Positions 27,710 to 35,980 of a stretch of DNA of 64,000 nucleotides are shown piece by piece. The DNA comes from Alphaproteobacteria bacterium (GTDB taxonomy: Bacteria > Pseudomonadota > Alphaproteobacteria > Micropepsales > Micropepsaceae), in contig CANJBZ010000016.1 in NCBI GenBank assembly GCA_947473475.1, forward strand, positions 20,809 through 84,808, read 5' to 3'. Made by a program: the position numbers and the translations under genes. Below the pieces are notes generated by a model. It was not told where the DNA came from, did not search any database, and saw only the letters and a list, made by a program, of their open reading frames with translations. Numbering within the stretch: the stretch's first letter is position 1; each line of letters starts with the position of its first letter.

Positions 27710-28486
27710 ATGGCGTTCATCGAAGCCAACGGGGTCAGTTTTCATTACCGGCTCGAAGGGGCAAGCGGCCCAACGGTCATCTTCCTGCACGAAATCGGCG
27801 GCTCGCTGGATTCGTGGGACGGGCTTGTGCCGGATTTGGCGAAGCGGTTTCGCGTATTCCGCTATGACCAGCGCGGCTTCGGACTGACCGAAAAGACGCG
27901 GGCCCAGTATTCGGCCAGCGATCTGGTCGACGATTTGCAGGCGCTGATCGGCGCGCTCAACTTGACCCCGCCGTTTCATGTGGTGTCGCTGGCGGCGTCC
28001 AGCATGCAAGCCCTGACCTTCTACAAGCGCGCGCCGGAAAGCATCGGCTCGCTGGTGTTCTGCAATCCCGCGCCGGGGGTCGATCCTTCGCGTGCCGATG
28101 CGCTCAACAGCGTGGCGGCCAAAGCGGAAGGCGAAGGCATTCGCGCGATTATTCCGGGCATGCTGGACAAATCCTATCCGCCGGAATTGTCGGACCGTGC
28201 CACCTATGACGCCTATCGCGGACGCTATATGGCCAACGATCCGGTCGGCTTCGGCAACGCCTTTCGCATGATGGCGAAGACCAATCTGATCGATCTGCTG
28301 GAAACCGTGAAGGCGCCCAGTTTGGTGATCGCGGGACGGCAGGATTACATCCGCGCCGTCGCGGTGACCGAAGGGATTGCGAAGAAAATTCCCGGCGCGC
28401 GGTTCGAAATTATCGATGCTGGGCATTTCATGCCGACCACATCGCCCGGTGCGCTTCTCGCACTGCTGCAGGATTTCTGGAAGTAA
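27710..28486 (+). CDS. alpha/beta hydrolase-fold protein lacking the nucleophilic serine
   Basis: 258-aa alpha/beta hydrolase of the 3-oxoadipate enol-lactonase type by overall layout: FLHEIGGSLDSWDGL oxyanion region, FRYDQRGFGLTEK, a cap, VIAGRQDYI with the acid Asp, and IIDAGHFMP with the His. At the nucleophile elbow, where relatives have G-L-S-M-G, this protein reads S-L-A-A-S (residues 93-97), so the catalytic serine is alanine. The codons were read directly (27986-28000). Gene is intact, with GAGGGA before ATG. It may act by another mechanism, as in cofactor-free dioxygenases of this fold, or be a binding protein. Confidence 0.85.
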   Translation: MAFIEANGVSFHYRLEGASGPTVIFLHEIGGSLDSWDGLVPDLAKRFRVFRYDQRGFGLTEKTRAQYSASDLVDDLQALIGALNLTPPFHVVSLAASSMQALTFYKRAPESIGSLVFCNPAPGVDPSRADALNSVAAKAEGEGIRAIIPGMLDKSYPPELSDRATYDAYRGRYMANDPVGFGNAFRMMAKTNLIDLLETVKAPSLVIAGRQDYIRAVAVTEGIAKKIPGARFEIIDAGHFMPTTSPGALLALLQDFWK

Positions 28487-28491
28487 AAGAG

Positions 28492-28597
28492 AAACCACAA
28501 ACGACACGAAGGAAACACAAAGATCACTAAGGAATCGCGGGCCTCTTTGTGACCTTCGTGTCTCCTTTGTGATCTTTGTGGTTCCCCTTTTTTGAGG
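28492..28597. repeat. palindromic intergenic repeat, family E copy 1
   Basis: AACCACAAA... pairs with ...TTTGTGGTT across about 100 bp, with internal GACACGAAGG/CCTTCGTGTC arms. A second copy is at 39393-39490. Both end with a T-run and TGAGGG directly in front of the next start codon. Confidence 0.87.
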
Positions 28598-28604
28598 GAA
28601 AGCC

Positions 28605-29387
28605 ATGAACATCAAAGCCAACGGAATTTCATTCAATTGTGAGATCAACGGCCGCGAGGGCGCGCCTTGGGTGGTGTTCTCCAATTCGCTGATGACCGAT
28701 CTGTCCATGTGGGACGATCAGGCGGCGGCGCTGGCGAGCGATTTCCGCGTGCTGCGCTATGACCAACGTGGCCATGGCGGCACCGATGCGCCGGAAGGCG
28801 CGTACAGCTTCGACACGCTGGCATCGGATGTGATCGCGCTGTTCGATGCGCTGGACATCAAGCGCGCGCATTTCGTCGGACTGTCGATGGGCGGCATGAC
28901 CGCCGTTGCACTGGCGGAGCAATATCCCGATCGCGTCGACCGTGTTGTGCCCTGCGATTGCGGGCCGGCGTCGACGCCGCAATCGGCGCAGCAATGGGAC
29001 GAACGCATCGCGCTCGCGAAGGCGCAAGGCATGGAAGCGCTTGTCGAGCCGACCGTCGGCCGCTGGTATCCGCCGGAATTTGCCGCCACGAACAAAGCGG
29101 TCGTCGACAAGGTGCGGCAGATGATCCGTACGACGCCGCTGAACGGCTTTATCGGCTGCGCGTCGGCGCTGTCGAATTTCGACCTGCGTCCCGGACTTGG
29201 CGGGATTAAGAACCGCACGCTTTTCATCTGCGGCTCGAAGGATGCAACGCTGGGCGGCACCAAGGCGCTGAATGCGGGCGTGGCGGGATCGACACTGATC
29301 GAGATTCCAGGTGCGGGGCACATCTCGAACACGGAAAATCCAGCGCTGTTCACACAGTCTGTGCGCGAATTTTTGCTGGCGCCCTAA
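28605..29387 (+). CDS. pcaD: 3-oxoadipate enol-lactonase family hydrolase
   Basis: 260-aa alpha/beta hydrolase close to PcaD. Nucleophile elbow HFVGLSMGGMTAVALAEQYPD, acid in FICGSKDATLGG, His in EIPGAGHISNTE, and the early NSLMTDLSMWDDQ and LRYDQRGHGGTDAP blocks all match the family. PcaD normally converts 3-oxoadipate enol-lactone to 3-oxoadipate in the ortho-cleavage pathway, but no other ortho genes are here, so the true substrate may be another lactone or ester. GAGGG from a family-E repeat precedes ATG 28605. Paralog of the serine-less hydrolase just upstream. Confidence 0.82.
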   Translation: MNIKANGISFNCEINGREGAPWVVFSNSLMTDLSMWDDQAAALASDFRVLRYDQRGHGGTDAPEGAYSFDTLASDVIALFDALDIKRAHFVGLSMGGMTAVALAEQYPDRVDRVVPCDCGPASTPQSAQQWDERIALAKAQGMEALVEPTVGRWYPPEFAATNKAVVDKVRQMIRTTPLNGFIGCASALSNFDLRPGLGGIKNRTLFICGSKDATLGGTKALNAGVAGSTLIEIPGAGHISNTENPALFTQSVREFLLAP

Positions 29388-29395
29388 TCCCCGAC

Positions 29396-29423
29396 TGTCA
29401 TGGCCGCGATCGCGGCCATGACA
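29396..29423. terminator. perfect 28-bp palindrome between convergent genes
   Basis: TGTCATGGCCGCGA and its exact reverse complement abut, forming a 14-bp stem with no spacer, 9 nt after the pcaD-like stop and before the convergent AHSA1 gene stop. No T-run, so termination is likely rather than certain. Confidence 0.6.
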
Positions 29424-29447
29424 ATTGAGGAGGCTGGCGACTGCCGG

Positions 29448-30392
29448 TTACCCCTTCGCCAAATAGGCTTCAAGCTGCTCGAACGAGCCGGCGAAGCCTT
29501 GCTGCATAGACGGGCGCAAATCCACGAAGGCCTTCATCTGCGTCTCGGTTGCTTCCGCCGGACACGCGACCAACGTCAGCCGCGTCTTGCCGTTTTCCTC
29601 CGTCAGCGTCAGCACATTGCCGAGTTCGAGCGGAAAATCCGGTAGCCACGGATTGGGCGCCAAGTCGCCATGCTCATCCGCGAAGGAACTCACGTAAGAC
29701 AGCCGCTCCGGGGCCGAGATTTCGCCATAGACGAACCGCCCCCACATCAACTGTCCATTGGGCAGTTTCATGCTGTAGTGGAAATGCCCGCCAGGCCTCA
29801 GCTCCTGTTTCAAAATTCCGACTTCGAAATTCTTCGGCCCCCACCACTGCGCCAGCGCTTCAGCATCCGTCCACGCCTTCCACACCAGCGCGCGCGGCGC
29901 ATCGAGCAATCGCGTGACAACGAAATCCGGCATGCCGGCCAGATGTTCAACCAGATGGCTGATCGTCTGGTTCAAACCTTCGGTCGCGCCTATTTTTTCG
30001 ACGACGAAATCGCGATAGGCCTTGGTCTTGAACAATGACCGCATGGTCAGCTTCGTGTTGCCACCAACATTTTCGAATGTCGCCGTGACGTGGAATTGCT
30101 CAGTATCCTTGTCATCGCCGTGCCAATAGACGAGGCGCGAAGGCCGATCGACTTCAATGAACGTGACGATGTTCGGCCAATCGGTTCCATCCGGCCCATG
30201 CATGATGAAACGCCAGACGCCGCCGGGGCGCACATCCATTTCGTGAATGGTGTTGGTAAACCCGTTCGGTCCCCACCATTGCGCGACATGCTTCGGATCG
30301 GTCCACGCCTTCCAGACAAGCTCGCGCGGCACATCCAACAAACGCTCCGTCGCGATCTCACGGTCGGCAGTGCACTCATCTTTTCCGGCCAT
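29448..30392 (-). CDS. tandem AHSA1/SRPBCC domain protein
   Basis: 314-aa protein made of two consecutive AHSA1 (SRPBCC, hydrophobic-cavity) domains. Repeat 1 starts ITERLLDVPRELVWKAWTDP-like at residue 13, with HVAQWWGPNGF and MDVRPGGVWRF. Repeat 2 starts VVTRLLDAPRALVWKAWTD at about 157, with ALAQWWGPKNFEV and LRPGGHFHYSM. The halves are clearly homologous, so it arose by internal duplication or fusion; single-domain proteins are more common. Overlaps the ArsR regulator by 17 bp, a very common pairing. Ligand unknown. Confidence 0.92.
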   Translation of the reverse strand: MAGKDECTADREIATERLLDVPRELVWKAWTDPKHVAQWWGPNGFTNTIHEMDVRPGGVWRFIMHGPDGTDWPNIVTFIEVDRPSRLVYWHGDDKDTEQFHVTATFENVGGNTKLTMRSLFKTKAYRDFVVEKIGATEGLNQTISHLVEHLAGMPDFVVTRLLDAPRALVWKAWTDAEALAQWWGPKNFEVGILKQELRPGGHFHYSMKLPNGQLMWGRFVYGEISAPERLSYVSSFADEHGDLAPNPWLPDFPLELGNVLTLTEENGKTRLTLVACPAEATETQMKAFVDLRPSMQQGFAGSFEQLEAYLAKG

Positions 30393-30723
30393 GTTTTTTC
30401 TCCTTGCTTTGCAATTGGCGCAGATAGTCTTCCAGCCGGTCGAGGCGCTCCTCCCACATCCGGCGATAATCGGCGAGCCACGTATCCACTTCCTGCAGCG
30501 CGCGCGGCTCGATACGGCACGGACGCCATTGCGCCTCGCGGCTGCGCGAAATCAGCCCGGCGCGCTCCAGCACTTTGAGGTGCTTGGAAACGGCCGGCAG
30601 GCTCATCTCGAACGGCTCCGCCAGCTCCTTTACCGAGCTCTCACCCAGCGCAAGCCGCGCGAGAATGGCGCGCCGCGTGGGATCGGCGAGGGCGGAAAAG
30701 GTGTCGCTCAGACGGTCGGCCAT
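30376..30723 (-). CDS. ArsR family transcriptional regulator
   Basis: 115-aa winged-helix repressor: FSALADPTRRAILARLALGE, then recognition region VKELAEPFEMSLPAVSKHLKVLERAGLI and a basic C-terminus. No metal-binding ELCVCDL motif, so it belongs to the non-metal AHSA1-linked group. A palindrome starts 3 nt upstream of its ATG and probably mediates autorepression. Confidence 0.94.
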   Translation of the reverse strand: MADRLSDTFSALADPTRRAILARLALGESSVKELAEPFEMSLPAVSKHLKVLERAGLISRSREAQWRPCRIEPRALQEVDTWLADYRRMWEERLDRLEDYLRQLQSKEKKHGRKR

Positions 30724-30725
30724 CT

Positions 30726-30741
30726 TTAACCGTTCGGTTAA
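30726..30741. promoter_or_regulatory. probable ArsR operator
   Basis: TTAACCG-TT-CGGTTAA, 7-bp arms, directly upstream of the arsR start and covering its translation-initiation region, in a short AT-rich stretch unlike the surroundings. Position and symmetry suggest autoregulation; the divergent bicupin gene could be co-controlled. Confidence 0.6.
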
Positions 30742-30884
30742 TTAACTTGTTGGTTTAATAAAACCGGGTGCACGCCCTGTCAAGGCACGCGCAGGAAATC
30801 ACGCGGAGTTTGATTCACGTCAAAAGCGAAAGGACGCGCAAACGTGAAGATGCGCGCACCAGATTTCGACACAGGGAGAAAACG

Positions 30885-32102
30885 ATGGATGCTCGTCTTG
30901 CGGACAAGAAGCCGGCGGGACCACGCGTAAACGCGCGTGAGGTTATGGAGTCGCTGAACAGCGATGCCGCGAAGCTGAATTTCTGGCTGCGCACCGAACT
31001 GAACGGACCGTCGCAGAAGTCTTGGTTTACCGATACGAGCGGCACCGGCGGCGGCGCGAAACTGACGGGCGGCCGCGTTTCGGCGAACCAGCATAAGGCA
31101 TTGCCGTGCCATTGGCGCTGGCAGGATTACGGCCCCTATCTGAACAGGCTCTCCAAGATTGCCGCCGACGCGGACATCTCGCCCATCGAATTCGCCGACC
31201 GTCAAAGCATTCTGCTCGTCAATCCGGGCCTTGGCGGGCGTCTGCAGATCACCAGCACGATGCGCACGGCAATTTCCGTATACGTCCCAAATGATAAAGC
31301 GCCGGCGCACATTCATTCCGCCAACGCCAGCCGCACCATTCTCACCGACAAGGGCGGCTACACCAACGTCGAAGGTGAGCGCTGCGAGTGCAAACGCGGC
31401 GACATCATCTGGACGCCGAACGGCACGTGGCACGATCACGGCAACGCCGACGATGAACCGGTGATCTGGATCGACATGCTGGATTGGCCGCTGTTCGAAT
31501 ACCTGGACATCGCGTGGGTAGACATGGATTACCCCGCCGCCGCCAAGACCACCGATACGGTCCAGCCGAACCGCCACAGCGACGGATATTCCACGCGGCT
31601 CTATGGCGCCGGTGGCTTGATGCCGGCCTTCGTCACGCACACGCGCGGCTGGGGCCAGGATCCGACGCCGCTGATCCACTTCCGGGGCGAGGATGTGCGT
31701 GAAGCGCTGAACCGGCTGCGGAACGAGGCTGGCGATCCGTATGAAGGCATCTCTATGCAGTTCATCAATCCGGCAACGGGCAAACCCGTCTACCGCACGA
31801 TGGATTACCGCGCGCAGTTGCTCCGTCCCGGCGAACAGACCCTGCAGAAGCGCGAGACGTCCAACACCTTCGTGATCGTCATGGACGGCGAGGGCTACAC
31901 CGAAGTCGGCGACCAGCGCTTCGCTTGGTCCAAGAACGACGTGATGGTGATGCCGAACTTCCTGTGGCGCCGCCATGTGAACACCGGCAAGACCGATGCG
32001 GTGCTGTACACCGTTTCGGATGCCGCCCTGATGCGCAATCTTGGCCAGTACCGCGCACAGGGAAAGCTCGCCGACGGTTCGGTCCAACAGATCGTAGCCT
32101 GA
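30885..32102 (+). CDS. gentisate 1,2-dioxygenase-like bicupin (copy 1)
   Basis: 405-aa bicupin of the gentisate/salicylate/1-hydroxy-2-naphthoate dioxygenase family. The first cupin keeps the Fe(II) ligands: APAHIHSANASRTIL (HxH) and TPNGTWHDHGN (third His), with the family GERCECKRGDIIWTP strand. The second cupin (LRPGEQTLQKRET...NFLWRRHVN) has lost the HxH pair, as in gentisate dioxygenases. ATG 30885 follows AGGGAGA by 7 nt; the 39 upstream residues of the longer frame are not family-like. Its substrate is probably a hydroxylated benzoate. The next gene is a paralog. Confidence 0.87.
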   Translation: MDARLADKKPAGPRVNAREVMESLNSDAAKLNFWLRTELNGPSQKSWFTDTSGTGGGAKLTGGRVSANQHKALPCHWRWQDYGPYLNRLSKIAADADISPIEFADRQSILLVNPGLGGRLQITSTMRTAISVYVPNDKAPAHIHSANASRTILTDKGGYTNVEGERCECKRGDIIWTPNGTWHDHGNADDEPVIWIDMLDWPLFEYLDIAWVDMDYPAAAKTTDTVQPNRHSDGYSTRLYGAGGLMPAFVTHTRGWGQDPTPLIHFRGEDVREALNRLRNEAGDPYEGISMQFINPATGKPVYRTMDYRAQLLRPGEQTLQKRETSNTFVIVMDGEGYTEVGDQRFAWSKNDVMVMPNFLWRRHVNTGKTDAVLYTVSDAALMRNLGQYRAQGKLADGSVQQIVA

Positions 32103-32256
32103 GGCGTTTTTGCGGGGAGGCAGCAGCGTCCGTGGTCCGGCGCCGCTGCCTTTTCCGTTAACATATTACATTCGTTAAACAATTCCGCGCGTTGCAAAGC
32201 CGCCTAGCCGCGCTATACCTTCGTCGGAAAACGCCCTTAGACCTAAGGAGAGTCCG

Positions 32257-33456
32257 ATGCCGGTGGCCACCCAAGATCAGAAAAAGCTCAGCGCGGCCGA
32301 GTTGATGGACGAAATGAACGCCGACGTGGGCAAGCTGCATGCCTGGATTCGCACCCAGGCCAATGCGCCGGCACAACGGGCGTGGTTTGCCGACACAAGC
32401 GAAGCGACGGGCGAACTCGCGAAGGGCCGCGTCGCCGCCAATCAGATGAAGATGCAGGCGCATCGCTGGCGCTGGCGGGAGATTTATCCGTTCCTGTCCA
32501 AGATCGGCGAGATCGCGCGCAGCGCCGACATAAAGCCGATCGAGACGACCGACCGCCAGGGCATTCTGCTGACCAATCCGGGTCTCGGCGGGCGCTTGCA
32601 GGTCACCAACTCGATCCGCTGCGCCATCGCCATCTACAATCCCGGCGACATTGCGCCCGCGCACGTCCACAGCCCGAACGCCAGCCGCACGATCCTGTCC
32701 GACAAGGGCGGCTACACCAATGTCGAAGGCGAGCGTTGCGAATGCCGCCGCGGCGATATCGTGTTTACGCCAAACGGCACCTGGCACGATCACGGCAACG
32801 AAGACAGCGAGCCGATGATCTGGATCGACATGCTCGATTGGCCGCTGATGGAATATCTGGATTGCGTCTGGGTCGATCAGAACTATGTCGATGCCAACCG
32901 CGGCAATGCGAAATCGCAACCAGCCATCCATTCCGATGGACACTCAACGCGCATGTATGGCCATGGCGGTTTGAAGCCGGTCTTCACCTCAAACCAGCGC
33001 GGCTGGGGCAACAACGCCATGCCGCATGTTCACTTCAAGGGTGTGGACATCCGTCAGGCGCTGCATGATCTGCGCGGCGAGAATGGCGATCCGTTCGAAG
33101 GCATCAAAATGCAGTTCACCAATCCGGTGACGGCAGGCCCCGTGTTCGCGACACTGGATTATTGCTGCCAGTTGTTGCGCCCCGGCGAAGAGCTGCTGAT
33201 GAAGCGCGAGACCTGCTCGACCTTCATCGTGGTGATGGAAGGCCAGGGCTTCACCGAAATCGGCGGCAAGCGCTTCGACTGGGAGAAGAACGACATCATG
33301 GCGGTGCCGAACTTCCAGTGGCGTCGTCACGTCAACACCGGCACGAGCGATGCGGTTCTCTACACGGTGTCGGACGCCGCCGTGCTGCGCGCCATCGGCC
33401 AATACCGCTCGCAAGGCAAAAACACCGACGGCACCGTCAGCCAGATCGTGCAGTAG
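32257..33456 (+). CDS. gentisate 1,2-dioxygenase-like bicupin (copy 2)
   Basis: 399-aa paralog of the preceding gene, collinear from LMDEMNADVGKLHAWIRTQ to the C-terminal AIGQYRSQGK...SQIVQ. Metal ligands are conserved in APAHVHSPNASRTIL and TPNGTWHDHGN. AAGGAGA precedes ATG 32257. The two copies are separated by 154 bp and are very similar around the active site but diverge at the N-terminus and in substrate-facing segments such as SIRCAIAIYNPGD versus TMRTAISVYVPND. Heteromeric assembly or different ring substrates are both possible. Confidence 0.87.
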   Translation: MPVATQDQKKLSAAELMDEMNADVGKLHAWIRTQANAPAQRAWFADTSEATGELAKGRVAANQMKMQAHRWRWREIYPFLSKIGEIARSADIKPIETTDRQGILLTNPGLGGRLQVTNSIRCAIAIYNPGDIAPAHVHSPNASRTILSDKGGYTNVEGERCECRRGDIVFTPNGTWHDHGNEDSEPMIWIDMLDWPLMEYLDCVWVDQNYVDANRGNAKSQPAIHSDGHSTRMYGHGGLKPVFTSNQRGWGNNAMPHVHFKGVDIRQALHDLRGENGDPFEGIKMQFTNPVTAGPVFATLDYCCQLLRPGEELLMKRETCSTFIVVMEGQGFTEIGGKRFDWEKNDIMAVPNFQWRRHVNTGTSDAVLYTVSDAAVLRAIGQYRSQGKNTDGTVSQIVQ

Positions 33457-33464
33457 CTGAAATT

Positions 33465-33545
33465 CCCTCTCCCCTTGCGGGAGAGGGCGGCGCGCCCGCA
33501 CTTGCGCTTTCGCAAGTGCGCCTTGGCGCGCCGGGCAAGGGGTGA
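33465..33545. repeat. palindromic intergenic repeat, family C copy 1
   Basis: CCCTCTCCCCTTGCGGGAGA start, then nested CGCGCC and a GCACTTGCG-CTTT-CGCAAGTGC hairpin. An inverted copy at 34144-34223 closes the other side of the secreted cupin gene. Confidence 0.9.
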
Positions 33546-33563
33546 GTTTTTTCGGCGCTCCGC

Positions 33564-34046
33564 CTACTTCGTATCAAACCGGATCAGGAACGCGCGGAAG
33601 CCTTTGATGTCCTTGAAGCCGTGCGGCACGCCCGGCGGAATATACAGCACATCGCCAGCCTTTAACGGCTGCTCGGTTCCACCTTCAATGGACGTGCCAG
33701 CGGCATCGTCGTTGTTGGGCCGCTTCTTGACGTCGAGCAGCTTGCCGCCGGTTACAGCCGTGGCGCTGCCTTCGCTGACCAGCCAGATGTCCAGCGAGTT
33801 CGCGTGCAGCAGCGGCGGATCGGTCGGCTTCACAATGCGGACGTTGATGCTGTAGGCGCCGCCTTCCAGAACGCGCTTGTTCAGCGCCTGCCGCGCCTCC
33901 AAATCTTTCCAGATGCTCTGAAAGTCAGAGTTTGGGAAATAGGTCGCCTTGTCTTTAGCCGGCACAGGAGCCGCGCCTTGCTGTGCAAAAGCGCTCGCGC
34001 TCAACAACGCCACTGCTGCTACCGCTGCAATTCCGAAAATGCGCAT
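33564..34046 (-). CDS. secreted small cupin protein
   Basis: 160-aa single-cupin protein with a clear signal peptide (MRIFGIAAVAAVALLSASAFAQQ). The cupin barrel is at about residues 55-155: EGGAYSINVRIVKP, LHANSLDIWLVSEGSATAVTGG, then LKAGDVLYIPPGVPHGFKD. Only some of the usual metal His remain (LHANS, VPHGF). The position of the domain and export suggest a periplasmic sugar- or phenolic-binding or isomerase role, not known. The gene is bracketed by two inverted copies of repeat family C. Confidence 0.85.
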   Translation of the reverse strand: MRIFGIAAVAAVALLSASAFAQQGAAPVPAKDKATYFPNSDFQSIWKDLEARQALNKRVLEGGAYSINVRIVKPTDPPLLHANSLDIWLVSEGSATAVTGGKLLDVKKRPNNDDAAGTSIEGGTEQPLKAGDVLYIPPGVPHGFKDIKGFRAFLIRFDTK

Positions 34047-34143
34047 GTGATCCCCGCCCCGAAATGTGTTTTCTCAATGGAGTAAGGCGCGTTTCGCGCG
34101 TTTGGGCAAGAGTACACGAACGATCGGCTGGGTAGTAAAAATC

Positions 34144-34223
34144 ACCCCTCACCCGGCGCGCCAAAGCGCACTTGCGAAAGCGCAAGTGCGGGCGCGACGC
34201 CCTCTCCCGCAAGGGGAGAGGGG
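34144..34223. repeat. palindromic intergenic repeat, family C copy 2 (inverted)
   Basis: Reverse complement of 33465-33545 with few differences, including the GCACTTGCG/CGCAAGTGC hairpin and the terminal GGGAGAGGG. The pair lies on either side of the secreted cupin gene. Confidence 0.9.
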
Positions 34224-34228
34224 AGTGA

Positions 34229-35077
34229 TTATGCCTCGTCGATGATGCGGTTACGCAGCGTGCCAATACTGGAAATTTCGACTTCCAGCACGTCGCCGTT
34301 TTTCATCCAGACTTGCGGATTGCGTTTGGCGCCGATGCCTTCGGGCGTGCCGGTGGCAATGATGTCGCCCGGCGCAAGCGGCGTGAAGGTGGAGCAGTAT
34401 TCGATCAGCGCGGGGATATCGTGCATCAGCATGTCGACGCCGGAATGCTGCATCTGCTGGCCGTTCAGCCGCGTCGTCAGCGTCAGCTTGGACGGATCGG
34501 GAATTTCGTCCGCCGTCACCATCCACGGGCCAAGCGGCGATGTCGCCGGGAAGTTCTTTCCCGTGACCAGCGAGACCTTGATGAAATCGCGCACGCTGCC
34601 GTCGCAGAAGCAAGTGTAACCGGCAACGTGAGACAGCGCGTCTTTCGCCGGAATGGCGCGGCCACCCTTGCCGATCACCACGACAAGCTCGCCTTCAAAG
34701 TCCAATTGCTTGGACGCCTTGGGCCGCCACATCTCGCCGTCATGGGCAACAAGACAGTCGGTGAATTTGGTGAAGATGTTCGGTCTTTCCGCCACCGCGC
34801 CGCCATGCTCGGCGGCGTGGCTGCGGTAATTGATCCCGACACAGAGAATTTTGCCGGGATCGGTGATGACCGGCAGATATTTTAGACCGTCCAGGCTCAT
34901 ATCCGGCTCAGCACCGGCCGCAAGATTCAGCAATTCGTCCAGCAGCCCCTCTTCCGCCAGCGCGTCTTTCAGCGTGATGGAACGGCCTTCGATACGATCC
35001 GACAGCGTGACGGCGCCATTGCCTTCGACACGCCCAAACGCCGGACGTCCGTTTACGAGGTAGCTGGCAAGCTTCAT
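34229..35077 (-). CDS. fumarylacetoacetate hydrolase-fold enzyme (copy 1)
   Basis: 282-aa FAH-family cytosolic hydrolase/isomerase. Metal ligands are visible in DFEGELVVVIGKGGR (ExE) and the downstream Asp of GYTCFCDGSVRDF. Other conserved blocks are CVGINYRSHAAEHGG, NFPATSPLGPWMVTADEI, TRLNGQQMQ and DIIATGTPEGIGAKRNP. Its N-terminal MKLASYLVNGRPAFGRVEG is typical of the small FAH class that includes fumarylpyruvate hydrolase and acylpyruvases. It overlaps the class II aldolase by 4 nt (ATGA). Fumarylpyruvate hydrolysis in a gentisate route is plausible here but not proved. Confidence 0.88.
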   Translation of the reverse strand: MKLASYLVNGRPAFGRVEGNGAVTLSDRIEGRSITLKDALAEEGLLDELLNLAAGAEPDMSLDGLKYLPVITDPGKILCVGINYRSHAAEHGGAVAERPNIFTKFTDCLVAHDGEMWRPKASKQLDFEGELVVVIGKGGRAIPAKDALSHVAGYTCFCDGSVRDFIKVSLVTGKNFPATSPLGPWMVTADEIPDPSKLTLTTRLNGQQMQHSGVDMLMHDIPALIEYCSTFTPLAPGDIIATGTPEGIGAKRNPQVWMKNGDVLEVEISSIGTLRNRIIDEA

Positions 35078-35931
35078 TTCTTTTTGCCCTTTGCTTTCGC
35101 TTTGGCTTTCACGGCCGGCTTGGCCTTCTTCGCGGGCTTCGCCTTTGTCTTCGCGATCTTGGCGCCCTTCTTCGACACCGCGGTCGGCGCGTCGGGACGC
35201 GTCACCATATCACCCACGCCAGCCTTGTTGGCCCAATAATGCCAGGCGCGCCAGGTTTCGACCGAATAGGGCGAGTAGCCGCGATTGCGCGCGTCGATCT
35301 CGCCTTGATGCAGATACTTCACTTCGCCGCCAAGCTGCCGTGCGCGGTACAGCGCCCGTGCGTTGCGGGGCAGATAGACCGACATGCGCACCACTTCGAT
35401 CAGCGAGCGCGCCGCGGCGGCAAAGCCGTGACCACGCATCAACGCGACGTTGTTGTCGCCGAGCGTCTTGGCCAGATCCTGACCTTGCGCCACGTTGGTG
35501 ACCAGCAGATTGGTGTCGCCAAAATTGTCCTGGATATCCCAGGTCGGGACGTTGGCGCCGATGAAGCTGCCCGAATGGATGACAGGCCTCAGCGGCGTGC
35601 CATCGGTCAGGCCGAAGGGCAGGATATCTTCCGCATGCGCGTGCACGACCGCCACCACATCGGGGCGCGATTCCAGAATGCCGCCATGGATGAAGCGCTC
35701 CAGATACGGCGCGGGCCCGCCCTTCTTCACCGGCTCGCCATCGAGGGTGAATTCCATGATATCCGCCGCCGTGATGAATTCCGGCGCCAGCGAGCGCGCG
35801 AGAAAGAACCGCGTCGGATCGTCGGGATGGCGCACGCTGACGTGGCCATAGGCGTCCACCACATCCTCATTGGCGAGAATGCGATTGGCGATGACAAGAT
35901 CGTTGATGAGGCTCTTTATGTTCGACGGCAT
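35074..35931 (-). CDS. class II aldolase/adducin family protein with a histone-like Lys/Ala tail
   Basis: 285-aa protein. Residues 1-240 form a class II aldolase/adducin domain: AYGHVSVRHPDDPTRFFLARS, metal ligands in VVHAHAEDILPFG and the later LMRGHGFAAAARS. The last 43 residues are a low-complexity basic tail of Lys, Ala and Pro (KAKPAKKAKPAVKAKAKAKG) resembling histone H1 or HU-like tails, which is unusual for this enzyme family. Some family members decarboxylate dihydroxyphthalates, which would fit the neighbouring 4,5-dihydroxyphthalate decarboxylase-like gene. Co-transcribed with the FAH gene. Confidence 0.88.
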   Translation of the reverse strand: MPSNIKSLINDLVIANRILANEDVVDAYGHVSVRHPDDPTRFFLARSLAPEFITAADIMEFTLDGEPVKKGGPAPYLERFIHGGILESRPDVVAVVHAHAEDILPFGLTDGTPLRPVIHSGSFIGANVPTWDIQDNFGDTNLLVTNVAQGQDLAKTLGDNNVALMRGHGFAAAARSLIEVVRMSVYLPRNARALYRARQLGGEVKYLHQGEIDARNRGYSPYSVETWRAWHYWANKAGVGDMVTRPDAPTAVSKKGAKIAKTKAKPAKKAKPAVKAKAKAKGKKK

Positions 35932-35980
35932 GCTTTTCTCCCGGGACGTTCTATCTTTGACTCAGAATTGTGCGGATGGG

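Noticed and set aside
28605-29387. Complete beta-ketoadipate (ortho-cleavage) pathway
   Set aside because: Only a PcaD-like hydrolase is present; no pcaGH, pcaB, pcaC or pcaIJ. Ring cleavage here is of the 4,5 type.
33955-34266. Open frame through the family-C repeat
   Set aside because: Same reason: repeat-derived translation, overlaps the ends of two real genes.
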